From Spongilla lacustris (lineage: Eukaryota > Porifera > Demospongiae > Spongillida > Spongillidae): a stretch of 64,000 bases of DNA. Below the pieces are notes generated by a model. The model did not search any database, was not told where the DNA came from, and saw only the letters and a list, made by a program, of their open reading frames with translations. Positions within the stretch are counted from its first letter, which is position 1. The number at the start of each line of letters is the position of its first letter. The DNA is taken from positions 7,136,362-7,200,361 of the forward strand of contig OX442416.1 in the NCBI GenBank assembly GCA_949361645.1, in the 5' to 3' direction. The translations under genes and the position numbers were made by a program. Positions 35,208 to 48,477 of the stretch are shown in pieces.

Positions 35208-35375
35208 CCCCACCAAAAAATGGCTCGTGTTTGAACGAGCGTATTGTCGTAATCTCGAGCTCTGCTGGGCGCCGTTCTTCATTTCTTTCCAGAAATGTTG
35301 AAACAGGTATGCGCTAGCGTTAATGATTAAGACGATACGCTCGTTTAAACATGAGCCATTATTTTTTGGTGGGGG
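35208..35375. mobile_element. Foldback/MITE-like palindrome
   Basis: About 168 bp with inverted arms of roughly 42 bp. The left arm (from 35208) reads CACCAAAAAATGGCTCGTGT and on; the right arm ends CCATTATTTTTTGGTG. The arms differ by a few bases. It is absent from the corresponding place in copy 2 (around 57760), so it inserted in copy 1 or was lost in copy 2. Confidence 0.7.
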
Positions 35376-35439
35376 CCTCTACCGTATTTATGCATGTATA
35401 ATAAAGGCCTAGGCATCTTGCGTGGCCACCGCTTTTTTG

Positions 35440-35600
35440 CGTCGTTTTTGGAGTTTTTTTTTTAACGCATAAAGCGTTGGCTTCTGGGGCTCCACACCAG
35501 ACACCGATGGGGGAGCTCACTGCTCGAGCTTCCCCATCCCCTCTAGCTGGGCGAGAGGGGTGCCCCCCCTCCCGCACCCTCCCCGGGGCTGCACCACTGT
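35440..35600 (-). repeat. GC-rich interspersed repeat, copy 1
   Basis: The reverse complement matches 43130-43280, sharing GCCCCGGGGAGG, the GCGGGAG...CACCCCTC block, GCCCAGCTAG and a tail ending in CAACGCTTT..GCGT. The two copies are in opposite orientation. The family is unrecognised; it lacks obvious coding. Confidence 0.6.
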
Positions 35601-37091
35601 TAGATCGTGATCGTTGATGTTATCAAACCAGAAGGCAAACACGGTCATTTTCATGTTTGGTTCAGTCGCCCAGATGGTTGTACTATTTTCCATAGTTTCG
35701 CAGTTTAAGACAACCAATTCCAGACGTGAATCATGCTAGTACTAGTGGAGGGATCTTCGAGGATCGTCAAATATTACTATTCAACTAATGCAGTCGATTT
35801 AGGCAATGTTCAGCAGCGCACGAAGGTATATTCGGCTGTTGAATTAGGTAGTGTTCGGCAGCGCGGTTCTTTATACGCAACACTAATGTCCAGTTGTGGA
35901 CAAGAACAGCTGACCAGTCTTGAGCGGTCATGTTCTGGAGTTTATTTGGTACAGCTCACGCTAAGGGTTAAATAATTCATGTGGGCGTTATTCGTTACAT
36001 GCACGTGATATATTTGTGATAGTTTGATGCTGATTGGTTATACTTTTTTGTAATGCTGTTATTGCAATGTTACCAGTCTGCATCCACTAATGAAAAAAGT
36101 GTATACCCTGGAAAGAATATTGCCAAAGAATTGAATGTCAGTGGACGTCATGTGTGTTGCTCTAGAATTCATCAAATCGTAATAAAAGTACAAGTAGTAT
36201 TATAGAAAACGGAAGCACTTGAATTGAAATATTTAATATACATATTGGAGGGTGGAAGCTTACCTTATAGCCATGCCTGTTATAGCTTACTGTCTTGTAA
36301 TACACTTTGGGCCATATCATTGACATAGATGTAGAGGACAGGAAGAGGCAAGAATTCATCCATAAACTATGCACCCAGATACAAAGTTATTTTGAGAATA
36401 GAATCCTCTGGAACAGAATTTAGGGGAGCAAGGCTGTGAGCACATTCCTTGTGACACCAGTTTTTAGAACTGATGACCTCAAACTGGATCAAATAATGGA
36501 CTAAGTAAGTGTCTTTAAATGTGTACCTAAAACTACTTCTAACACCAGCTAATGCATTGACTGGTTCCGCAGTGGTTTGACCCATTTAATGACCATATCT
36601 ACAAAAAAATGCCTAGCTATAGAACTAGCTATAGTTAATAATCATGTGATTTGTTCATTATAATTCTCCAGTATGCATAACCATGAATGCTAAACTGTTG
36701 CTATGAATTGCACCTGGTGCCTGAGCAAAGAAATTGTATCGATAAACTTTTTGATCCAATGCATTAAGAGACCAGAGGAGAAAACCATCCATATACAATT
36801 ACATGATATTAACAGTTTCAGTGTCTTTTTACTACCCAACAGATTAAGAAAAAAAGACACCAAATGCAAGATTATACTGCACATTTTCTACAATAACCAC
36901 CACATTTACAAGCATTACTTGACATCCAATGGTTTGCAATTATGTTTTAATGCAATATTGGCATAAATCATGTATATCTTTACAAAACAGTGTCCATGTG
37001 AGAGTACCTGGAAAGAAAAGCAGCCAAAAAAGCAAAACTAACCACATTTTCTTATTGTGGCAAATATGAATGGTAATATGGGGGTACATAA
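35601..37091. other. Spacer downstream of MATE copy 1
   Basis: No gene recognised. Its left part matches 57778-58260. The frames at 36162-36585 have no family and fall in the stretch missing from copy 2. It should include the 3' UTR of the MATE gene, which ends at 37092. Confidence 0.5.
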
Positions 37092-40000
37092 CTATAGCCA
37101 GGTCATCCTCTCCATGCTCTCATTTATCATTGTGGTGGTGATCTCACTGCAGTTTCTCTCAGCAAATGATGGTGTAAAATGGCTGCCCACCACTCCAGTA
37201 ACAAGGATGGCTACTGCTATGACCAGGAATGAACCTCTGTACAGCACGACCTTTAGCTTTGTGGATGTGAGATATATCAAGCACCTGCAATCAGCATATG
37301 ATTTCTTTCCATCTAGCTGTGGAGTGGTTTCACTAGTTGTGATGCCTTGAGTGATAGCATTATAGTGGTGGTGTTGAGTAGTGACCTGTTATGTTATTAT
37401 GTGTGCATGCATGTTTTTGTGATGTGTTTTCATTGGTAAAAGTTGTGCTATAAAACAATTAAAATGGCAAAAAGGACACACAACATTACCTCTTCAACTG
37501 CAATATCTTTCTCTTTGCTTTCCTGACATTTGACCTTCTCTATGGCCTATTGCATGCAAGATTATGCATGTAGTTATAACTGTTGATTATAAGATATACA
37601 TGTAAATTACCATATTGGCTTGTTTTTCCCAGTCCATTCTCAACGAGACAATAATGTAATAAACTGACTAGATATGTAAATCAGAGGATGTGTTGAATGC
37701 ATGTATGAAAAATAATAATAATAATAAAAGCACATATATGCAAGTGTGCATATGAATGCATGTACAAGTAATAAAAAAAGATCTTAATTCATACCTGAAC
37801 TGTAGCTCCACACAATATCCCAACCCAGTACCCCATTGCACCCATCTCTGCCACTAGTGCTAGACAGATACCAATAGGAAGACCGATCAAATAGAAACAA
37901 ACGGTATTTGAAATAGCTCCAAGCAGCTGTAGACCACAACCATGAAGAACACCAGCAAGTGGAGCCTATGTGATGAGATTGATAATGCAATGAACAAAAT
38001 TAGAGCTATACTGCTAATCACACTCACTTGTACATGTAGATGATCGAAGAAAGCAACAAATGAGACTAGGTTCATCAGTCTGGCAAAGCCATTAATTACA
38101 ATTCTGGTTGCAGTATTATGCGCTTAAGGGTTAATCATATTGCCAACATACACAACTCACTCATCTGTGGTGAACACTCTTGGTAGTTGGTATTTAAGTG
38201 CCTGCAATGCAACTGCTGCCACTATGGCCTCTCCCACTGTAGAATTGTGATGGGATGAAATGACACAGACCCAATTACTTGCCTTACCGCCAATAATTAG
38301 TGATAAATGAAATATACGTTTAGCACCCTTGCTGTTGCCTGCTCCTAACTCATTCCCAATACGGATGGTGGTTGCAAAGCTGATAGAATATGCAATCTGC
38401 ATGGAAGATGTTATGCAACAGAAACGTTAAAAAAACTGAAAATTAAATAACTAAAACCAAACCAATCAAACATAAGGCAATGCTAATCAAATCAAACATA
38501 ATCAAACACAAAAAAGATAATAAATAATATTTATAATCATACATGTATCAAGTATGATAGAAAATACCAAAGGTAAATCAACCTGAATTAATAATGTTTA
38601 CAATAAAATGCAAACCAAAGATTATATGATACTACATGAGTTGTCAAACATACCAAAAATAGTATATTTAAGGAGGTAGTATAGATTGCTAGTTCTGTCT
38701 TTCCAATCATTCCGATTATGATTATTCCCACTTCGTTACTCCAAAGTTTGAGGCTAAACATTAGGAGGCCAGGAAGGGCTAGTTTGGTAAAGGTCCACCA
38801 GTCCACCAGACTTTCCCAGCTCCACCCTCCCCATGTCTGCTTATGGAGTCCACAGGCCCATATGTACACCAGCAGAAAGAAGGGAGTTGAACTCTGACTT
38901 AAGGTCATCGCAAATGCTGCACCTCTGTTTACAAAAAAGGGAGGGAAGGGAGTATAATATACATGTGATGGCTAGGTGTACACATGTACATGAATGGGTA
39001 CATCAGTGTGGTAGAGTATTCTATTATGAGTCAAGACAGATGGTGAGAGCGAAAAATAAGTAAAACTCACACAAATCCTAGATCATATCCATACAAAAAG
39101 ATTACGTGAAGCAGGATGTTCACCACATTGGTCACAAACCCAGTGACAAAGAACACCACAACAATACTCTGTGTGGAAGAAGGGTGATGAATATCTCACA
39201 GGATGGGGCAGTAATGGGTATAAAATGTCACACCTGTGTCTGCAAATACTTTGACAATAATACATACAGGAAGATGAACTGTGTGGAGAAGGTATAGATA
39301 TTAAATGGGAAGGTATGGGAAGGTATGGAGGTGTTCAGATATGCTCCATACTCACAGGCAGGGCAATAGAGAATATCCTGATGTACTGGGCTGTTAGGCT
39401 ATGTGGTAAATAAATAGTGGATGCTACAATAAAGGTATCCTGTATTGCACTGACCTCACTACACAAGGGTCCTGATTGAGGAGTGTAAGAATAGACTCAG
39501 CATTCTGCCAAAATGCCAGAATCGGAAATATGCTTAGTCCGAGGATGAAGATCCCTATACGATGAGTGTACATTTATGGAGTAATTTTGCAACATATACA
39601 CATATTTTAAAAAGCTAATAGCAACTTATATATGTAGGTAACCTTGCTGTAGGATGACCCCAATCTTCTTGTATGCCTTGTAACCAAAGGCCTGGTAAAA
39701 AAAGAAGTAAATTTATGATGTTTTCAGTTATATCTTAGCATATAACCTACTTGAGCACAAAGGGTGTCAATTGCAGTGCCTGCATCATAGACTACACATG
39801 AGCCTGTCATGTTAATTACCTGCACGTAATGGAATAATTCATTATCACTGATGTGTACTTCAACCATGCAGTAATATTGTTTGCTATGGCACAACTACTG
39901 GGCCACAATATTCTTAAACCTCACATACCTTCAAAATGGTTAAGTAGGGTTTATACGTTATCTAACCTATGTGCATTATTTACATTAAATATTACAAAGT

Positions 40001-40785
40001 GAAATGAATTAGTTTCATATTTACAACTTCTTCACAATGTTATCATGTCATTCACCAGTATTAAAGCTCACCACCACAATTTCCACCACTTCTCAACATT
40101 TCTCACTAAGAATCAGTACCAACAAGAATAAATATATCTGAATTTAACAGCTAGTGTAAAAAAATATGCACACTTGTAATTCATGTGAGTGTAACATGGT
40201 ACCTGATTAATGGTGAGAAAGTGAACTGAAAGTTTTAAAAACTGGTATAATTACAATTATGTAACTATGGAGCATTAACCATGGTGATGCTTCACAATAT
40301 ATCACGCGAAAAACATTTGCGGAGTTGGATACATATAGATGCACAAGATTAGGTACTACTTACTGAAACAGAAAGACCTTTGAAAAGAGGAGGGATGATA
40401 GATGAGTATCTTTTTTTAGCTCCTGGCATCATAAAATTAGATTTTACCTGCTGCATCAATCTCCAGAGTATTACCAGTGATGTGACCTACAAACATAAGT
40501 GAAACTAGGAAGATGGACTGTGTCAGAAACAAGTTCAAACACTTTTTGTTCGATACATATACATGTAAGATGGATATGGAAAATGAAAGGGAATTGGTTT
40601 TGTGGTAAATAGGAAATGTGTAATCATATATATTTGTGCATGAGAAAGCAGGATTAGAGAGAAGAGAAACCATTAGCACAAGTTATATGTTTTGAATTTA
40701 AACGTACAATTGGAATAATGAGCTTAAGAATTGCTAAAGTTTCCTGCTTCACCCAGCCTTTGAGGGCATCTTTCCATCCTTGCAT
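37092..40785 (-). CDS. SLC47A-like: MATE family multidrug/organic-cation exporter (SLC47-like), copy 1
   Basis: Proton-coupled exporter of organic cations and drugs in the plasma membrane (family knowledge). I could frame 16 exons with consistent phases and no stops: 40708-40785, 40448-40517, 40364-40377, 39751-39819, 39643-39691, 39455-39554, 39356-39398, 39234-39278, 39071-39168, 38654-38924, 38288-38396, 38161-38236, 38028-38103, 37795-37965, 37490-37546, 37092-37385. This gives 539 residues, close to human MATE1 (570). Recognisable blocks are VINMTGSCVVY, the loop KQTWGGWSWESLVDWW, a NEVG acidic motif in TM7, SFATTIRIGNELGAGN, and GVLHGCGLQLLGAISNT. The last exon has one more hydrophobic segment (FLVIAVAILVTGVVG), as in the extra C-terminal helix of animal MATEs. 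Exon 3 is only 14 bp. Met at 40785 was chosen because it opens the first in-frame exon. Confidence 0.92.
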
Positions 40786-43700
40786 GAGCTTGGTACATGT
40801 ACATGTGGATGCTAATTTCAGATAAGGGGCAGAGATCCAGAACATGTACACTGCATGAACACTATAACATTATGCGTCAGTATGTTCTTTTCTAAATGCA
40901 TACAGTATACACATGTACGTACATGTATTTGTTATGTCCAACATGTACTACTACATTGCAAACAATTATTTTACTCTGATGACATTGTCTATAAGCTTTA
41001 GACAAGCTGTAGATAAACTGACATTTGTGAAATAGATAATCCACCTATAAATTTAATTAACTTGAACATTCAAGACTTAGTAAATAAAACTCAATTTATA
41101 GCTCATTTATTGGCTTACACAACTTTCTATATTTAATAACATAACAACATGCATATGTCCATATAGTTATCATTTCGTATTTGCAAAATAATGCAGGCTT
41201 TGTACGAATTCAATATCTTTGCACAAAGCATTTTTGGACGTTTAAGTGTTGTCTGTATTAGCACAACGTAATGATTTTAATTTACTGAAGACAAGGATGT
41301 ACAAAAGTGATCCATCCAATGCCACTCCATCATACGTATAGGCTATAATAGATTAACATCTGCCTTCTCATAGACAACTAACAGTATCAGTTCCATGTAA
41401 TGAACATAATAAATTTTAAGTATAAAAAGGACAAGGCTTTCAACGACTTCAGTGGCATCATGTTAGATGGTGTTCGTATAACATCAATTTATTTCGGTGG
41501 CCCAGTAGGTCGCCACCCGTTCGTGGCGCGGTTTTGAAGTTAATACAATAACTTTTGGAGGATTCAAACGTTTTCTCGGTTCAAACCGCCCGAAATTGAT
41601 TTAAAAAGCGTTTTACGTTGCCAGTCAGTGCACGGTCGAACAATAACCAAAAGGCGGTTAACGTTGCCATGCAGACGAGGAAAGGACGGACATACCTCCC
41701 GGATAGTGCACGCGCGAGCTCACAGCCAAGCGATCAACCGTTCGTATACAATATCCCGTTTTCGGGTATCAATTCATGTGCATAAACTTCATTGAAGCCA
41801 CCACATGCATATGTTTGAATGCATGTGGTCCTTTCACAATCTCATACAAAGATACGATTACATGTACATTTTTGAATTCTCATGCGTTTAGTTGCGTAAC
41901 AAAACTTAACTGCGATTCCGCCTGCATGCATCACAAAAACAAAAAAGAATCTGTCGGCATGGTGCCTGACATAAAGCCATACATGCACGTACGTGAACAC
42001 AAACTTTCATTACACGGGCACGATTACGTGGCACGGCTGATACCGCGCGAAACCATGCACTTTAACGTGGTATAACTTATAAGTACGTTCGGGTCCTTTA
42101 CGTGCAAGTACATGTACATGCATCTGCGAGGATATGTAAAAAAATGCCATGCATGTGCACAAACACTTTAGCTTACATTGGATACCAGTTTCTTTTTCCG
42201 ATTGCGTATTCAGGATCTTCTGGGTTTCAATCATGGCTGCCGGCTATTGGGTGCTTCCCTCTCTCTCCTACTAAATGGAATTTATAAAAAATGAATAACG
42301 AATTATAATGAAGCGCCTGTATATGGCTTTATTAATTGATGCAATCATGATGGCGGCTAGCTATAGGATAATGCATGGGATCTTTGCAAATGGCTATACA
42401 TGCATGTATGCATCTTACAGATGTACACTCATCTCCACCGCAGCTTGACAGCTGGCAACACATTATACTGTTAAGCTAGCAACTCCGTGTGGCATTGGAA
42501 GTTGTTTATCGGCCATATGTACTCTTACAAGGTAAGGTCACCAGAGTGTTAAGCTGTTGTTCGTGTATTGTTGATTTGTTGATCACATGCAAGAAATTTC
42601 ACCACGTTACAATGAATCATGACAGGGCTATTGAGATTGTCACCTTAAAGTGGTACGTATACGTAATGCACAGAGCTAGGGACTCATATACATGTATGGA
42701 TGAATCCATCACTGTCAATGGGAAAGCTTATACATATAATGTTCGTGCATTTCATGCACCCATCTTCAACAAAACAGTGGATTTCTGGCACGAAATTAAA
42801 AAATAGATAAGCAAATAGGATACCCCTTATACATGTACATGTAGCTTAGTATTACATCATTAATCATGCACCACCCTAATCTGCATGGCTCTGGGGGAAA
42901 AAAAGGACATGCATCCTCATCCCAGGCAAATAAAAATAACTTATGATGGAGGCAGATGCATATGCAGCTCATGCATGTACATGTGTGCATGAGGAAGTTT
43001 TGCAGTCTGCATAATAACTGTCAACATCATCTCCTTCATCACTGTAGACGGAAGTACCATCCACGTGTTGGCAGATCCAGGAATTGGGGGAAGGGGGGGG
43101 GGGGGTCGGTGAAGGTGTGGCAAGGGCCGGGTGGGGCAAAGTAGTAGGTGGGGCCGCCCCGGGGAGGTGCGGGAGAAAGGCACCCCTCCCGCCCAGCTAG
43201 GGGGTGTGGGGACGCCCATTGGGGTCTGGGGCGGAGCCCTCAGTAGAAGCGAACGCTTTTTGCGTAGAAAATCCCTCCAAAAAACTGCACTAAAAATGTA
43301 ATTACAGATCGAGGCTGGGGTAGAGCTGAGCCTCTATATGTTCAATGCGCCGATACATCGGCGTCGATCGATATAGCACATGTAGGTCCGTTAATACTAC
43401 AATAGGTTTAGAAAACTTTTTCGTATGGTTACATGACGCGTGGGCGTTAATTACTTCCTTCCTCCACGGAAATATACTCAGTTTTTGATACGTTACTCAT
43501 ACTCTCGAGAGCTAGGGAAAACTGAATAACATATGCTAAACGGCCAGGTAATGTAACATACTTTTACCCGTACTTCTATTCATTGTAGAATGCTACTACG
43601 TCACGCGATAAAAGCAATCATATTCATACTTGGCCCTGACTCGTGTATATACCGGTATCATTATGTACGTAGGCATACTTGTAGGCCTTTTCTGCTGTAT

Positions 43701-43898
43701 ACGTAGCTACGCTGTGCTTGCATATATTCGCGTACACATACACATACAAGTATACATTATTTCCAAGTATATCCATACAAGCATACAGTATATAGACCTG
43801 CAATCATCAACCATTTTACATCTACATGTACATGTATTCAAAACGATCAGCTTGAAACTGCAGAGCATTGTATGGTAATAATAAAAAATTGACTTTGT
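40786..43898. other. Stretch with no recognised gene
   Basis: Upstream of MATE copy 1. Sequence to 40914 is shared with copy 2; beyond that it is unique to this side. Short frames (41776-42075, 42489-42806) have no recognisable family. Region 41500-42100 is richer in CpG than its surroundings, which could mark a promoter, but I cannot assign one. Confidence 0.4.
43080..43280 (+). repeat. GC-rich interspersed repeat, copy 2
   Basis: Same family as 35440-35600 in opposite orientation. It begins with a G run (43088-43106), continues through GCCGCCCCGGGGAGG, and ends with GCGAACGCTTTTTGCG. A weaker relative lies at 53600-53700. Confidence 0.6.
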
Positions 43899-44931
43899 TT
43901 AATGTCACTGACCATATTACAAAAATACCTATCAAGGACTGATCTGAGGATGTTGATGAGTGAGAATTATAGCAAATGACAATGTGCTTGCTGTAGTGTC
44001 CTGACCTGAGGGTGGGAAATAATATATTTACAGTGTGGTCTCACGATGATTGCTGCATTAACTGCTACATAAAATGGAACAAAGTCGTCCACCAAACTCT
44101 CCAAGTCAACAGCGTACTTAAGGCTGCCACCAAATTAATTTACGTCATATAAAATGGCGGCTATAAGGAAAAGTTTAATTTGAGGCAAGTAGCTATGTGA
44201 CTGCCTTAAAAATACCATAAATGAGGTTTTTACACCCCTGTTACTGCGAGTCAACTAGTTGTGTGCTTTCTAACCATACCACTATCACGAAGCGAGTACA
44301 TACGCTAATATAATAATATTCATCGTTCGGCCGGGATCTTACGATTCGTTTCTTGACTAAATTATAGTTAATTCATCATGCCCAGGCTTCCACAGAAGTT
44401 ATATGCACTGGGGAATTTCTGATACGTGTAAGGTACGCTCGCAACTACAAGGAACGTAGTTCAAGATGGCCGACATACTTTAGTGAAACGAATACATCTC
44501 GAGCAAACGGACCGATGCTTAAAAACCCCAGTCACAAGAAGCAAATAGAACCATAGGGAAATATTCCTAGTCCATAAGCATAACCTACCAGCAGTGTCTT
44601 CACCCCGGCATTTCAAATTCTGTTTATATGCGGCCTAATACTAGTTATTAAATTTAATAACTTCTGCCGAGATGTCCGTTAACGTGATTCATTCAATTGT
44701 TGTTGGTACACGTACTGCGATCAGATTGACTAAACCATATATCGAATACAGATAAACGAAGACTAAGTGTAACACCGTAAGTGAGGTCATATGTGTGCAC
44801 ATATAATTCAAATGCACTTCATAAATGCACAGGTACATGTACATGTATTCATATCATCACCATGGAGCAAAGAATAAATTGCAATTAAAAAAAAAACTGC
44901 TGTTAGGTTGTTGATAAAGGAGTTCAAATGC

Positions 44932-45376
44932 ACACCCCACACCCCCCAGCCAACATTGTACACACCCCCAGCCAATATTGTACACACTCCACAACCCCCA
45001 GCCAACATTGTACACACCCCAGCCAATATTGTACACACCCCAGCCAATATTGTACACACCCCACAACCCCCAGCCAACATTGTACACACCCCAGCCAATA
45101 TTGTACACACCCCACAACCCCCAGCCAATATTGTACACACTCCACAACCCCCAGCCAACATTGTACACACCCCACACCCCCCAGCCAACATTGTACACCC
45201 TCCAGCCAATATTGTACACACCCCACAACCCCCAGCCAACATTGTACACACCCCAGCCAATATTGTACACACCCCACAACCCCCAGCCAACATTGTACAC
45301 ATCCCAGCCAGTATAGTACACACCTCACAACCCCAGCCAATATTGTACACACCCCTAAACCCCCAGCCAACATTGT
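44932..45376. repeat. 21/29-bp mixed minisatellite
   Basis: Units of CCAGCCAATATTGTACACAC or CCAGCCAACATTGTACACAC alternate with longer ones carrying an extra CCACAACCCC. The minus strand reads as GW-rich peptides (VYNIGWGV), open in several frames only because of the repeat. Confidence 0.93.
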
Positions 45377-45639
45377 GCAAAACTCGAAAGCAAGCCCAGA
45401 ACAGAAACCAAGCAAACGTTTAAAGACAAGGCGAGAAATAACACAATCAGTCAAAAAAGAGATAGAAAATGAATTTAACAAGAAAGCATATGATATGGTC
45501 ATGGGCCAATCATAACACCTTCCAATAAACTAAAACAATAAATGATGTATGAGTATATGTGAGGGGTTGTTCTCTAAGTGCAAAAAAGCTGACACAGACC
45601 AGTACACACAAAGGCATGCAGAGGTAACATGTACACTGC

Positions 45640-46775
45640 ATGTACGGCACACACAACTGCCCCTTACATCCTCACACACACAACTGCCCCCTGCACACAC
45701 ACACACAACTGATTCCTCACCCTCACACACACAACTGCCTTCTACATGTACATCCACACACACAACTGCCCCTTACACCCACAAACACACAACTGCCCCC
45801 TGCACACACACACAAACACAACTGCCTCCTACACCCTCACACCCACACAACTGATTCCTACACCCTCACACACACACAACTGCCTTCTACATCCACACAC
45901 ACACACAGCTGCCCCTTACACCCACACAACTGCTCTCTGCACACACACAACTGCCTCCTACATCCACACACACAACTGCCCCTTACACACACACAACTGA
46001 TTCCTACACCCTCACACACACACAACTGCCTTCTACATCCACACACACACAGCTGCCCCCTGCACACACACACACAAGTGCCTCCTACATCCACACACAC
46101 AACTGCCCCTTACACCCACACACACACAACTGCCCCCTGCACACACACGCACACAACTGATTCCTACACCCTCACACACACACAACTGCCTTCTACATCC
46201 ACACACAACTGATTCACACACGCAAATGTCCCTTACACCCTCACACACAACTGCCCTCAAAACTGCCCCTTACACCCGCACACACAACTGGTTCCTACAT
46301 CCACGCACACAACTGATTCCTACACCCTCACACACACAAGTGCCCCCTACACTCTCACACACACAACTGCCCCCTACACCCTCATACACACAACTGCTCC
46401 CTGCACACACACAACTGATTCCTACACCCTCACACACACAACTGCCTTCTACACCCACACACACACAACTGCCCCTTACACCCACACACACACAACTGCT
46501 CCCTGCACACACACACACAACTGATTCCTACACCCTCAAAAACTTAACTACCTTCTACAACCACACCCACTTAACTGCCTTCTACACCCACACCCACACA
46601 ACTGCCCCCTGCATACAAACACAACTGATTCCTACACCCTCAACACACAACTGCCCTGCACACACACACACACACAACTGATTCCTACACCCTCACACAC
46701 ACAACTGCCTTCTACACCCACACACACACAATTGCCCCTTACACCCTCACACACAACTGATTCTTACATGTACAC
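45640..46775. repeat. CA/CTGCCC minisatellite, variable units
   Basis: Long imperfect array of CACACACAACTGCCCCTTACACCC-like units (about 22-36 bp), alternating ACTGCC and ACTGATTCC types. All frames across it, on both strands, are repeat artefacts. Confidence 0.93.
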
Positions 46776-46887
46776 TCCTATTAGTATTACAGCTTTGATT
46801 ATTCTTCTACATGTACATGTATAGGAGACAAACCACACGTTGAATTTATACAAAAAATGGCGTTTACTTTTACACGTTCTAAAGCTA

Positions 46888-47421
46888 ACATAGTTGGGCG
46901 TGGCCCTCCCTTCGCGTATTGGCGGAAGGTCGGGTTGCAAGCCTATAGCAAGATTTGTTCTGGAGTGTTATGTAATATCGTTGTGAATATCGTTATGTTA
47001 TTGCACATTCGGGTAGTGATTATTGAGCGTTAGATTACGTGTGATATGCGGTTTGTGTGTCTGCAAAGCAGCTGCTCAAGATATGTACATGTATTGCTTC
47101 GGGTGCGGTATCGATTAGTTGGGCATGGCCCGCCCTTCGCATTGTTGTTCAGGCTTCATAGTAGCAGGGCAGCGCAACTCTTTAGCTGCCTCTGTAAAAC
47201 ATTCGCAATGTTTGTCCGCTCCATGAAAATTCATATACATGTAAGTTAAATGGAAGGAGCAGCTGCCTATCATTACCTCACATCAGCCGCTAATTGGGTG
47301 ATAATGGAACCCACTTGAACGCGATTGGACTGCAATCCCCGTTGCAGCAGAACAAATCCAGGTATAGGCTTGCAACCCGACCTTCCGCCAATATGCGAAG
47401 GGCGGGCCACGCCCAACTAAA
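46888..47421. mobile_element. Foldback element with inverted arms
   Basis: The left arm (46890-46960) reads TTGGGCGTGGCCCTCCCTTC... and is repeated inverted at 47349-47421 (...GGGCGGGCCACGCCCAA). The arms are about 70 bp with few mismatches. A third partial copy lies inside at about 47117-47145. It is non-coding and probably a MITE or foldback. Confidence 0.7.
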
Positions 47422-48477
47422 GCTAACACACGTGTAGAAAGTTGTCTAAATATGCAGATAAAACTTTCCATTTGATAGGGATCACCATCGTACCCTCCAC
47501 CCATCTACATGTACTATCACCAATTCAAACATAATACAAGTATTCGCGCAATGATTTAATAGAACTCACTTCAAGCTGCTATTCATCATATTTCAAACTC
47601 TAGCGTAAGACAAGCACACTGTTAAATAAAGAAGATACGCAACTATAGACCTCTTACGCGCCACAAATACTTTATATAAACTTACTCTCGGTGGCGTCCA
47701 TCGCATTCCCAAACACCGCATCCACTCGCTGAGTGTCTTCCCGTTGTCGTAATAGCGATCGTAAACTAGTATTATGAAGGTCAACTGTCGATCTAACCGT
47801 TAAAACCAACATGAAATTGTGCACCGTTCTGAAGATACCAGTAATCACGCGAGCCCAATAATATTACGTTACGAGTAATTTCAGAATACCGTATAGATGT
47901 ATATATAAATATCGCTATGGTAACGTTGTTAACATAAATATGAACATATGTCGCATATTTGTCAGTTGTACGGCGCGCGCGTATGACTTCTGGCAGCCTT
48001 AACTACCCTGAGTATATATATAATATGGACTACATGTACATGTAGTAACCAACACTCACCACAGCATTTGTGTGACGGTCTCATTGGGTACCTCCTCCCC
48101 ACTGCATGATCACAGCCTTGATCCTCCTCTCAATACAGTCCCGGCCAATCTTCCATTTGGTACATTGCAACCTCATATGGATGTAACAGCTGCATGCATT
48201 GTTTACAATACATACATTTACTTAAGACCGGACAATCTCATCTGCCCTACGATTGGAGAAATACAACTAATTGATTTTCCTAATCCCCTGCAGGATACCA
48301 ATGGAATTGAGATGGCTCAAACTTGAATATTTGGGGTTGATGTCCCACGATTGGTTAAAATCAGAAGAGAAGGCAACCTTGTAGAGAATAATGAAGAGAA
48401 CATACAACAATTTACACACACATGCACACACCATATTTTTCATGCAACCGACTGAAATTTTATTTCATGCATATTTG

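Larger units (their letters stand above)
31418..40914. repeat. Segmental duplication block B, copy 1
   Basis: Matches 53977-62848 in the same orientation, covering most of Ginger1, the spacer and the whole MATE gene including its introns. Differences include a roughly 440-bp stretch present only here (about 36237-36680) and a hAT insertion present only in copy 2. Confidence 0.92.
44122..47998. mobile_element. TTAA-flanked insertion carrying minisatellites
   Basis: The 3877-bp block is bounded by TTAA on both sides (44118-44121 and 47999-48002) and by short inverted ends GGCTGCCA. It splits the duplicated P450 intron relative to copy 1. TTAA duplications are typical of piggyBac and Kolobok elements, but no transposase is visible and the shared ends are only 8 bp. 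Most of the interior is two minisatellites, a foldback and unique AT-rich DNA. Confidence 0.55.

Noticed and set aside
41776..42075. 99-codon frame upstream of MATE copy 1
   Set aside because: No domain or conserved partner, and no copy on the duplicated side to compare.
44808..45515. Long frames on both strands (190-195 codons)
   Set aside because: They lie wholly in a tandem repeat and are open because the unit lacks stops; no start context, splice sites or family.
45640..46681. His/Thr/Pro-rich and Cys/Val/Gly-rich frames
   Set aside because: Translation of a CA-type minisatellite in several frames on both strands.
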